NCBI RefSeq assembly: GCF_025997995.1
Contig: NZ_AP026683.1
Span: 2,790,501 to 2,854,500 of the forward strand
Direction: 5' to 3'
DNA: 64,000 bases
Source: Sediminibacterium sp. TEGAF015
GTDB taxonomy: Bacteria > Bacteroidota > Bacteroidia > Chitinophagales > Chitinophagaceae
Part shown: one piece after another, positions 45,771-53,613 of the stretch
How positions within the stretch are numbered: the stretch's first letter is position 1
How the letters are laid out: each line of letters starts with the position of its first letter
The notes under the pieces: generated by a model
What the model was told of the DNA's origin: nothing
Databases searched by the model: none
The model's input: the letters and a program-made list of their open reading frames with translations, nothing else
Made by a program: the position numbers and the translations under genes

Positions 45771-46616
45771 ATGACATCTTCATTAAATCATATTATCTCG
45801 GAGATACAGCGAAAAGAAAATGCAATTTCGCTGTCTGCACCTAATATCATTGATGAAGCGTATCAGATGACCATATACCTGCAAGAATACTTGTGGTCAA
45901 TAAGAGAGGATATTACCCAGCAAGGTTTTAAAAACCATTGGGAGGAAATCAATTTCTTTCGCAACATTAAGCCATACATCCTTTCTAAACTCATTTACCA
46001 CAATAAGATATTTCGCATACAGACCGCTTGTCCTGTCGACGGAGGGAAAATGTACGCAAGTTATTTTTCAGAACAGTTGCAAGAATTAAAACAGGAATAC
46101 CAAGAGCATATCTACAATTCAGATTTTTACAGATATTACCGTTCGGGAAGAACCGACCGTGATGAAACTTACTTTAGGTTGGGCAACATCAATTTCCACG
46201 ATGGGCTGAATAGTTTCGTCTTTGAAATTGACCCGCTGTTTTCAACCTACTATGATTACAAGGTGGCTCGGATAATAGCAAATGAGCTACTCTATACCTA
46301 CATACTCCAAAAAATCAACAATGATGAAATAGCAGGCTCTCTTTCTGCAAGCGGTATCTCATCTGATGGTATTCTTTGGACAGATACCAAAAATGCCTTA
46401 ATAGAGCTGATTTATGCGCTGTATGCGAATGGCTCTCTTTCCTATGGTAAAGTAGGGATACGAAAAGTCAGTTTGGTTTTCGAAAAATTGTTTCAAATTA
46501 CCTTAGGGGATTTACATAATTCTTTCCACCGAATGAAATATCGTGCCGGTTCCCGAACCTCATTTTTAGACCAGCTGAAATCTTCTTTGGAAGAATATAT
46601 GGACAAGGATTTATAG
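45771..46616 (+). CDS. rteC: RteC-family regulator of conjugative element excision
   Basis: The 281-residue protein matches RteC of Bacteroides conjugative transposons in length and pattern, including RTDRDETYFRLGNINFHDGL (in parts) and a C-terminal winged-helix-like stretch ending KLFQITLGDLHNSFHRMKYR. In CTnDOT, RteC activates excision genes. It is the last gene of the element before a large palindrome. No rteA/rteB two-component genes or tetQ are present here. Confidence 0.88.
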   Translation: MTSSLNHIISEIQRKENAISLSAPNIIDEAYQMTIYLQEYLWSIREDITQQGFKNHWEEINFFRNIKPYILSKLIYHNKIFRIQTACPVDGGKMYASYFSEQLQELKQEYQEHIYNSDFYRYYRSGRTDRDETYFRLGNINFHDGLNSFVFEIDPLFSTYYDYKVARIIANELLYTYILQKINNDEIAGSLSASGISSDGILWTDTKNALIELIYALYANGSLSYGKVGIRKVSLVFEKLFQITLGDLHNSFHRMKYRAGSRTSFLDQLKSSLEEYMDKDL

Positions 46617-46650
46617 AAGTAGCAAAAACAAACAAAAAGGGAAGCAAAGG

Positions 46651-46732
46651 TAACGGATAACGATAACTGCGCACGCATAATGGCTTCGCCACCCTTCGGG
46701 ACTTATAGTGCTTCGTTATCTTATATCCGTTA
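46651..46732 (+). other. Multibranched palindromic structure after rteC
   Basis: Nested arms pair in order: TAACGGATA/TATCCGTTA, GATAAC/GTTATC, GCAC/GTGC and ATAA/TTAT. The centre holds two adjacent mini-hairpins GGC-TTC-GCC and CCC-TTC-GGG. The result is an 82-base structure with a three-way junction. It may be an RNA terminator, a single-stranded DNA recombination site or an end structure of the element. Confidence 0.6.
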
Positions 46733-46884
46733 GCAAAATGGCTTTCTTTTTTTTCTGTTTTTTTCTTTTGGAGTGAATTTTAGTTTTTAATATTCCATAG
46801 CAGTAACTTCCGCACTTAGGGAGGTCAACCGTTCCAAATCTTCCAAAAAATGTTTCGAGATTTGTTCGGTTTCGGCTGCAATTT

Positions 46885-47982
46885 TTATTCTTTTATTTTG
46901 TAGCTGGTGCTTCGCCCTCCAGCTTCTTCCTTCACCAAAATTTTCTTTGTAACTAAATCCTGAATATCGCGTAATGCTGTATCAGTTGAACATTTGGTCA
47001 TCTTTGCCCATTTAGAAGTATTGAGCTTACCTTCAAACCCGTCTAGTATTTTGTTCAGCATTGTATATTGGCGAATATTCAAATCTATATTACTGATAGC
47101 ATCCCAAAACTGAGTTTTATAATTCACTAGTTGTAGCGTGGTTTCCACTCTATCAAAAGAATGCCCTAAACAAGTTAGAAACCATTCTAACCATTTGGTA
47201 ATATCTAATGAACCTTTCTGTGTTTGCTCTAATATATTATAGTAATTATTTCGTTCTTCACGTATCTGCGTCGACATACTGTAAAACCTTTGGGTCGTTC
47301 TATCTGCACGCGCGAGTTGCATATCAGTAATGGCTCTTGCGATACGTCCATTCCCATCTTCAAAGGGGTGAATGGTTACAAACCATAAATGCGCAATGGC
47401 AGATTTCAATACAGGATCAAGTTCGTTCTCTGTATTAAACCAATCTAGAAAAAATGCCATTTCGGTCGAGACTCTCGATGCTTCCGGTGCCTCAAAGTGT
47501 ACTTTTTCTTTACCAAAAGTGCCCGATATAACCTGCATAGGACCATTTTCGCCTGTTCGCCAAGCTCCCACTGTAATTTTAGAGAGACCACTTCTACCTG
47601 TCGGGAATAAAGCAGCATGCCAATCATAAAGACGTTCTTCTGAAAGTGTATTTTCAAAATTTTGAGTAGCATCTAACATCATATCAACAACCCCATCAAC
47701 ATATCGATCAGAAGGTACTACACCACTTACCTCCATACCAAGCTTACGAGCAATGGAAGAACGTACTTGATTGGAGTCAAGGAATTCCCCCTCTATTTCA
47801 CTTGATTTAACCACTTCCAAGGTTAAATTGTCCAAGGTAGATTCTGCCCGAAGTGAAAAACCTACTGTTTCCATTTTGCCTAGCATTTTGCCTTGTCTAT
47901 GGCGGATTTCTGCTAATAATTTAGTCAGTTTCGAGCTATCCCATTCGAATGCAGGCCAGTTTGGTTTTTCGTGAATATACAT
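46885..47982 (-). CDS. Fic/DOC family AMPylase-type protein with winged helix
   Basis: The 365-residue protein has an N-terminal DUF4172-like region, the inhibitory motif SSEIEGE (Ser60, Glu64) and the catalytic motif HPFEDGNGR (205-213), so it is a class II Fic with its inhibition helix N-terminal. The C-terminal 70 residues form a winged helix (WAKMTKCSTDTALRDIQDLV) with a likely DNA-binding role. Repeats around the start codon may be its own operator. Target proteins are unknown. Confidence 0.92.
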   Translation of the reverse strand: MYIHEKPNWPAFEWDSSKLTKLLAEIRHRQGKMLGKMETVGFSLRAESTLDNLTLEVVKSSEIEGEFLDSNQVRSSIARKLGMEVSGVVPSDRYVDGVVDMMLDATQNFENTLSEERLYDWHAALFPTGRSGLSKITVGAWRTGENGPMQVISGTFGKEKVHFEAPEASRVSTEMAFFLDWFNTENELDPVLKSAIAHLWFVTIHPFEDGNGRIARAITDMQLARADRTTQRFYSMSTQIREERNNYYNILEQTQKGSLDITKWLEWFLTCLGHSFDRVETTLQLVNYKTQFWDAISNIDLNIRQYTMLNKILDGFEGKLNTSKWAKMTKCSTDTALRDIQDLVTKKILVKEEAGGRSTSYKIKE

Positions 47983-48015
47983 ATTCGCCGCTTTTGTGCA
48001 GTGAATATACGTATT
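47971..48015 (-). promoter_or_regulatory. Repeated sites over the Fic gene start
   Basis: GTGAATATACATATT (47971-47985) and GTGAATATACGTATT (48001-48015) are direct repeats 30 bp apart; the first straddles the Fic start codon and contains GAATAT-AC-ATATTC. CGCATAT/ATATGCG flank the next segment. This fits autoregulation by the Fic winged helix. Confidence 0.45.
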
Positions 48016-48186
48016 ATTCTTCGCATATTAGTCATTATCCACCGTAAATATGCGGTGAATAAAAGTGGAGTTCGCCGCATACCCGAATAGGGTAGAGCAG
48101 CTAATCCTTTGTTAGCAGAATTAAGTAAAGTAAAGGGGGGGCTAAAAATAAAAATTCGGTTGCTTGAGCGACTTAATTTACGTAAA

Positions 48187-48213
48187 TTGAGACAGTTTAA
48201 CGACCTAATTTTG
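48187..48213 (+). promoter_or_regulatory. Promoter of the second DUF4143-type ATPase
   Basis: TTG at 48187-48189 and TAATTTTG at 48206-48213 (16-base spacer) precede the ATG by four bases, implying a leaderless mRNA. The perfect palindrome AATTTACGTAAATT at 48175-48188 overlaps the -33 element and could be an operator. Confidence 0.55.
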
Positions 48214-48217
48214 AAAA

Positions 48218-49381
48218 ATGGATATACCTCGTATTGTACAAACGCAAGTGGAAGCTAAGATTGGGCAACAAAAAATTATCCTTTTGTATGGAACAAGAAG
48301 AACTGGTAAAACTACCATCATTGAGAAAATTGTTGAAAAGTACCAGAAGGGGGCGATGCTTTTGCATGGTGAGGATTTGTTTGTTTCTGAGTTATTGCAA
48401 AATCGATCAGTTACCAATTATCAACAAATAACCCAGGGTAAGAAATTACTCATTATAGATGAAGCACAATCAATTCCTGAGATTGGAAAAATATTGAAAC
48501 TATTGATAGATACTATTAAGGGTATTACTGTTATAGCTACCGGTAGTAGCAGTTTTGATTTAGTCAATAAAACAGGTGAGCCTTTGGTTGGTCGTAATCT
48601 TGAATATTATTTATATCCTATTGCTCAACAAGAACTTTCCTCAATAGAAGATTTCTTAACAACTGTAAAAAATCTAGAAGAAAGGCTTGTGTTTGGGTCT
48701 TACCCAGAGTTATGGCATTTGAATACCTTTCAAGAGAAAGAAAATTATTTAAAACAGTTAGTAAATAGTTATCTGCTAAAGGATTTGCTAATGATTGAAA
48801 ATGTAAAAGGTCCGGATATACTTTATAAGTTATTGCAATTGTTGGCTTGGCAAGTAGGAAGTATGGTTAGCACTGTTGAACTAGCCAAAAATTTGCAAAT
48901 AAATAAACTTACAGTTGAGCGTTATTTAGACCTATTGTCTAAAGTATTTATCATATACTCAGTTTCAGGTTATAGTAAGAACTTGAGAAAAGAAGTGTCC
49001 AAAAGTAAAAAATGGTATTTTTTTGATAATGGAATTCGCAATGCTTTGATTAACAATTTTAGCCCATTAAGTCAGCGAAATGATATTGGTCAATTATGGG
49101 AACAATATTTCTTGAGTGAGCGGATGAAATTCAACCGCTACAATAATTATCAACCACAATATTTTTTTTGGCGTACTTATGATGGTCAAGAAATTGATTT
49201 GTTGGAATTGAATAATGGACAATTACATGCATTCGAATGTAAGTGGAAAGAAGCTAAAGTCAAAGTTCCACTTGGTTTTCAGAAAGCTTATCCAGATGCA
49301 AAATTTACTGTAATTAACAAAGAAAACTATTTGGACTGGATCACAAAAAATGATGATTATTCAAACAGCCTGGTAAAATGA
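48218..49381 (+). CDS. AAA_14/DUF4143-type ATPase, second copy
   Basis: The 387-residue protein has Walker A GTRRTGKT (25-32), Walker B LLIIDEAQSIPE, a winged-helix middle part (ELAKNLQINKLTVERYLDLL) and a C-terminal PD-(D/E)XK-like motif GQEIDLLEL and FECKWKE. It shares layout with the ATPase at 15919 but not close sequence. Its last 25 bases overlap the 3' end of the convergent GntR gene. Biological role of the family is unresolved. Confidence 0.82.
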   Translation: MDIPRIVQTQVEAKIGQQKIILLYGTRRTGKTTIIEKIVEKYQKGAMLLHGEDLFVSELLQNRSVTNYQQITQGKKLLIIDEAQSIPEIGKILKLLIDTIKGITVIATGSSSFDLVNKTGEPLVGRNLEYYLYPIAQQELSSIEDFLTTVKNLEERLVFGSYPELWHLNTFQEKENYLKQLVNSYLLKDLLMIENVKGPDILYKLLQLLAWQVGSMVSTVELAKNLQINKLTVERYLDLLSKVFIIYSVSGYSKNLRKEVSKSKKWYFFDNGIRNALINNFSPLSQRNDIGQLWEQYFLSERMKFNRYNNYQPQYFFWRTYDGQEIDLLELNNGQLHAFECKWKEAKVKVPLGFQKAYPDAKFTVINKENYLDWITKNDDYSNSLVK

Positions 49382-50064
49382 TTTTCCAAATGCACCCGCA
49401 TACCATTGCGGAATTCTTCGGGAGAACCGTTCTCTAAAATGTCCACCAGTTCTTTGTGAGATACGAATGTCTTTAACATGGGCTGTTTTTTCAATAACCC
49501 ACTGTTGTGCACATAATCAAAAACAGGCAACAACATTTTCTGGAATTTCTTTAGGGTTTCATTACCAGTTATTTCATACAGCTTTCCGTGAAAGGCAATC
49601 TCGTGTTCAATATTAAATAGATGGTACTGTGTGGCTGGTGGCTCGTCTGATACAATCTGACGAAGGCCTGCAATATCTTCTTTGGTAATTCTATGAAACA
49701 ATAAATCGGCCATTCCAATTTCTAATACCAACCGAATTTCAAATATCTCTTTCAATGTTTCAGGAGCTAGAATATGCGGATTCATACTCTTGCTCATCAG
49801 ACCAAAAATATCGGGGCTGGTAATGACAGATCCTTTTTTCTTTTTGGATTCAATCAATCCCATAATGCGAAGTCGCGTAAGGGCTTCGCGAATGACAGTT
49901 CTGCTCACCCCTAAAGCAGCAGCAAGTTCAATTTCCTTTGGGATTACATCCCCCACAGACAGCTTTTGTTTTTGTAGTAAATCTACCAAGCTGTCTTCCA
50001 CTTTGTCCACCAGACTACTGGTGTCCATGGGTTTTATTTCATGTTTAATCGTGGCTAGGGTCAT
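49357..50064 (-). CDS. FadR/GntR-type regulator of the sialic acid locus
   Basis: The 235-residue regulator has a GntR winged helix (20-85, PKEIELAAALGVSRTVIREAL) and an FCD ligand-binding domain (about 100-230) of the FadR type. It is divergent from the SusC gene of the sialic acid cluster and is the likely repressor. A perfect dyad TTATGTCATACATAA lies 23 bases before susC, and TTATGTATAA lies just before its own gene. An ATG 12 codons in is an alternative start. It resembles NanR in role, not proven by sequence. Confidence 0.85.
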   Translation of the reverse strand: MTLATIKHEIKPMDTSSLVDKVEDSLVDLLQKQKLSVGDVIPKEIELAAALGVSRTVIREALTRLRIMGLIESKKKKGSVITSPDIFGLMSKSMNPHILAPETLKEIFEIRLVLEIGMADLLFHRITKEDIAGLRQIVSDEPPATQYHLFNIEHEIAFHGKLYEITGNETLKKFQKMLLPVFDYVHNSGLLKKQPMLKTFVSHKELVDILENGSPEEFRNGMRVHLENHFTRLFE

Positions 50065-50208
50065 TCGATTATGTATAACTTATTAATTCCAGACACTAAA
50101 GGTACCAAAAATGCAGCAATTTTTAAGATAACTCATAAGATACTAAAAATCAATATATTATAAAATTGTTAAAGTTTTTTTGGATTTTAAATAAAAACAT
50201 TATTAGTT

Positions 50209-50223
50209 TTATGTCATACATAA
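50209..50223 (+). promoter_or_regulatory. Candidate operator of the nan operon
   Basis: TTATGT-CAT-ACATAA is a perfect 6-3-6 dyad at the predicted transcription start (TAGTTTTA at 50204-50211 as near-consensus -7 box). A shorter related dyad TTATGTATAA lies by the regulator gene near 50069-50078. Confidence 0.55.
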
Positions 50224-50245
50224 TACAAAATTAAAACTGCTTGCC

Positions 50246-53200
50246 ATGAACGCAAATCGCTTTAAACTCAGTTTGGTTGCATTGTTTACAATGCTTTCCA
50301 CTGTGTTGTTAGCCCAAACAAAAAAAATCTCCGGTACCATCCTGAGTGATGATGCCAAACCGATTGCAGGGGTTTCTGTTACCATCAAGGGTAAAAAGAC
50401 AGGAACCCAAACCAACGCTCAGGGTACCTATACCATTGAAGCAAGCCAGGGATCTACCCTTGTTTTCTCTATGGTTGGATTTGGTACCAGAGAAATTGTA
50501 GTTGGCAATAGTGCTGTTGTGGATCTTTCCCTAAGTGCTGTTGTTTCCGAATTGGAAGACGTAGTAGTAACAGGTTACGGTTCTCAGAAAAGAAAAGAGA
50601 TTACCGGTGCTGTGGTTACTGTTAATCCAAAAGCATTTGAACATTCACCAACTACTAATGTTGCAACCGTTCTTCAGGGTAATGCCCCGGGCTTACGAAT
50701 TCAACAACGTACTGGTCAACCGGGTACAACTCCTTCTATTACTTTCAGAGGAGGTACAGAATTCGGTGGAGGAGGTACACCCTTGTTTATTGTTGATGGA
50801 GTGATTGTGCCTTCTTTATATGGGTTAGACATTAATGATGTAGCAACCATTGACCTTTTAAAAGATGCGGCAACTACTGCAATATATGGAGCCAGAGCAG
50901 CCAATGGTGTTGTATTGGTAACTACTAAAAAAGGAAAAAAGGGCAAAGCGCAGGTAACCTACTCTTATCAAAACACAACCAACTATATCCGTAAAAACCC
51001 GTCTGAATATTTGAGCGCATCAGATTATATCCGCATGAATCGCCTGGGCATTCAGGCTAGATTCCGTGGAGATTCCTTAGACAACAATACCAATGCAATG
51101 AACACTGACCGTGGTCAATTATTGGGTGCCTGGGGTTGGGCAGTTAACTCTGGATGGAGAACAGATATTGGTTTGTACACCACACAATTATTAAACAATG
51201 CAAATCGTGCATTGCTGAATGATTCAAGATGGAAGCTTTTAGTTGATCCTAATCCATTTGCTCCAGGTACAATGGATAGTATCATCTTCACTGATATCAG
51301 TGCAAGAGAAAGAGAAATGATGATTTTGCAACAGAACAATACCAGCGAACACAATATCAATTTCTCTGGAGCTAACGATCAAGGCAATTACGCATTGTCA
51401 TTGGGTTCTGTAAGAGATAACGGTATGATTATCGGATCTCAGTTAAAAAGAATGAATTTAAATTTTAACGGGGGATTGAATATTGGGGAAAGATTGAAAG
51501 TTTCTACCAATATCAGTGCATACAATGTTGAGCAGGCTTTGCCATATGGAGGGTTTAACAACGTAGATCCAGAAGGGGGTGCTGCGGGTGGATTGTTACA
51601 GCGTTTTGTAGGTGTTGCTCCAACAGTTCGTTACACCAACTATGCAACTGGTGAAATTTTGCCTGGTCCAAATGATGTTACTTTAGGTAATCCAGCTTAC
51701 TGGAGCAATCTTACCGTAAACAATACCAATCAACAACGTTTCTTAGGAGGTATTAATTTAGAATACACGATTCTGCCTTATTTAAAAATATTGGCAAGTG
51801 GTTCTGGTTATTATCAATATACCGCCAATAATTTCTTTACCAAAGCTTTTCAACAAGGTAATGGGGGTGCTATGAACACCAACAGAGCTGCCAGTTTTAA
51901 TACTTCTAAAACCATGCAGTATACCACCAATGCTTTCTTGCAATTCAATAAGCGTTTTAAAGAGCACAATGTAACAGCATTGGCAGGTATGGAATTCTAC
52001 GATTACAAAAACTATGTTACATCTGGATTTGCACAAGGTGCACCAACAGATTTAATTCCTTGGTTAACTGCTGCAACGCCTCCAAACGTTCAGGGAACAA
52101 CCATTGTAAATCCTGCAGGTGCTTCTACCAATTTTGATCAGTGGGAAAGAATTGCTTCTTCTATTGCACGGGTAAACTATTCATTCATGAATCGTTACTT
52201 ATTAACTGCAGTAGTGAGAGTAGATGGATCCAGCAGATTGAAAAAAGGAAACTATTATGGAACCTTCCCAGGTGTTTCTTTAGGATGGAATATGCAAGAA
52301 GAAGCTTTCTATAAAAACTCTTTCTTGTCTAAATATATTACCAGAGTTAAGCCAAGATTAAGTTATGGTGTTAATGGTAATGTAAGTTCTTTAGGATTCT
52401 TTGCTACTTCACAGGTGTACAACAATGCAGGAACCTACAATGGATTTGGAGGTACTTATGTAGCCAACTATATCAACTCAGATGTAAGATGGGAGCGCAC
52501 CAACAGTTTAAATATTGGATTGGATGCGGGCATTTTAAATGAGCGTGTTAGTTTCAGTGTAGACTATTTTGTTAGAAATGTATTTGACAAATTAGCCGGA
52601 TTAAATATTTCTTCTCAAACCGGTTTTAGCAGTTTCACCACCAACTTAGGACAATTGCAAAATCGCGGTATTGAATTAGTAGTAAATGCTAAAATCATTG
52701 AGCCTAAAAAAGATGGAGGATTTGCGTTATCAGTTGGCGCAAACTACTATCATGTAAAAAGCTATGCAAAGAAATTACCTTTTAATGGTCTGGAAGGAAA
52801 TAGAACCAGCGGTTTCTTTGTATGGGATCCTAATAACCCCGGAAAACAAATTTATGTAGGTGGTTTAGTGGAAGGGCAAAGAATTGGTTTAGATGAAGTT
52901 TGGGCTCCAAAATGGAATGGCATTTATACAGATCCATCCACTATTGCAAGAGATGCGAATGTGTACAATTCCTTCCTTCCTTACAATAACAAGCGTATCA
53001 AACAACTGGGAGATGCACAGTGGCATCAGGTAAATCCCAATGATACCATTGATAGCAGACAATTTGTATATGTAGGTAGAACAACACCTCAACATATGGG
53101 TGGCTTCAACATAGCCAGTTCTTTCAAAGGCATTCGTTTGTATGCACAGTTTGATTATGCATTCGGCTTCGTGATTTTGAACAACCAAATTGTAAGAGGA

Positions 53201-53593
53201 TTGAGTCAGGTTCAAGGTTCTCAGAATTCAACTACCGATGTATTAAAAACATGGACACCGGACAATCCAACAGCTACCATGCCTAGATATTATTGGGCAA
53301 ACCAGGGTAGAAACTATGCAACCGATGCAAGTGGAAATAATCCAGCTGCCAATTTATGGGAGAAAGGTGATTATGTAATGTTGAGAGAATTAACCCTTGC
53401 TTATGATTTGCCTACTTCTGTAATTAGCAGATACCTGGCTAATAGAGTAAAAGGATTGAGCGTAAACGTTACAGGATCTAACTTATTCTATCTGTCTGGA
53501 TACAGTGGCAACTTCCCTGAAGTGGGCGGATTTGACCAAGGTAAATTCCCGCTACCAAGAAGATTAACCATTGGCGTAAGAGTAACCCTATAA
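50246..53593 (+). CDS. SusC/RagA-type TonB-linked outer membrane transporter (NanO-like)
   Basis: The 1115-residue transporter has a signal peptide ending at LLAQ, a CarboxypepD_reg-like domain (about 28-110) with ISGTILSDDAKPIAGVSV, the SusC motif EDVVVTGYGSQ, a plug domain with LLKDAATTAIYGARAANGV, and a long beta-barrel ending in RRLTIGVRVTL. With its SusD partner it would import sialic acid or sialoglycans across the outer membrane, judged by the catabolic genes that follow. Its stop overlaps the possible start of susD as TAATG. Confidence 0.93.
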   Translation: MNANRFKLSLVALFTMLSTVLLAQTKKISGTILSDDAKPIAGVSVTIKGKKTGTQTNAQGTYTIEASQGSTLVFSMVGFGTREIVVGNSAVVDLSLSAVVSELEDVVVTGYGSQKRKEITGAVVTVNPKAFEHSPTTNVATVLQGNAPGLRIQQRTGQPGTTPSITFRGGTEFGGGGTPLFIVDGVIVPSLYGLDINDVATIDLLKDAATTAIYGARAANGVVLVTTKKGKKGKAQVTYSYQNTTNYIRKNPSEYLSASDYIRMNRLGIQARFRGDSLDNNTNAMNTDRGQLLGAWGWAVNSGWRTDIGLYTTQLLNNANRALLNDSRWKLLVDPNPFAPGTMDSIIFTDISAREREMMILQQNNTSEHNINFSGANDQGNYALSLGSVRDNGMIIGSQLKRMNLNFNGGLNIGERLKVSTNISAYNVEQALPYGGFNNVDPEGGAAGGLLQRFVGVAPTVRYTNYATGEILPGPNDVTLGNPAYWSNLTVNNTNQQRFLGGINLEYTILPYLKILASGSGYYQYTANNFFTKAFQQGNGGAMNTNRAASFNTSKTMQYTTNAFLQFNKRFKEHNVTALAGMEFYDYKNYVTSGFAQGAPTDLIPWLTAATPPNVQGTTIVNPAGASTNFDQWERIASSIARVNYSFMNRYLLTAVVRVDGSSRLKKGNYYGTFPGVSLGWNMQEEAFYKNSFLSKYITRVKPRLSYGVNGNVSSLGFFATSQVYNNAGTYNGFGGTYVANYINSDVRWERTNSLNIGLDAGILNERVSFSVDYFVRNVFDKLAGLNISSQTGFSSFTTNLGQLQNRGIELVVNAKIIEPKKDGGFALSVGANYYHVKSYAKKLPFNGLEGNRTSGFFVWDPNNPGKQIYVGGLVEGQRIGLDEVWAPKWNGIYTDPSTIARDANVYNSFLPYNNKRIKQLGDAQWHQVNPNDTIDSRQFVYVGRTTPQHMGGFNIASSFKGIRLYAQFDYAFGFVILNNQIVRGLSQVQGSQNSTTDVLKTWTPDNPTATMPRYYWANQGRNYATDASGNNPAANLWEKGDYVMLRELTLAYDLPTSVISRYLANRVKGLSVNVTGSNLFYLSGYSGNFPEVGGFDQGKFPLPRRLTIGVRVTL

Positions 53594-53613
53594 TGGATTG
53601 TTCAGCAATTAAA

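Larger units (their letters stand above)
30838..46800. mobile_element. Mobilizable element next to tRNA-Ser (right end uncertain)
   Basis: The block starts with a large serine recombinase abutting tRNA-Ser and contains MobA/MobB-type mobilization genes, a candidate transfer origin and an RteC-type regulator, but no coupling protein or type IV secretion genes. This fits an integrative mobilizable element or a decayed conjugative transposon that depends on a helper. Cargo genes are defence-like in the first half and linked to PLP or acetylation in the second. No second copy of the tRNA 3' end was found by eye, so the right end is a guess near the palindrome after rteC; Fic and the following ATPase could also belong. 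Confidence 0.7.

Noticed and set aside
46600-50245. Second copy of the tRNA-Ser 3' end as right attachment site
   Set aside because: Searched by eye for CCCTTCCTCTCT-like sequence; none was found, so no right end is claimed.
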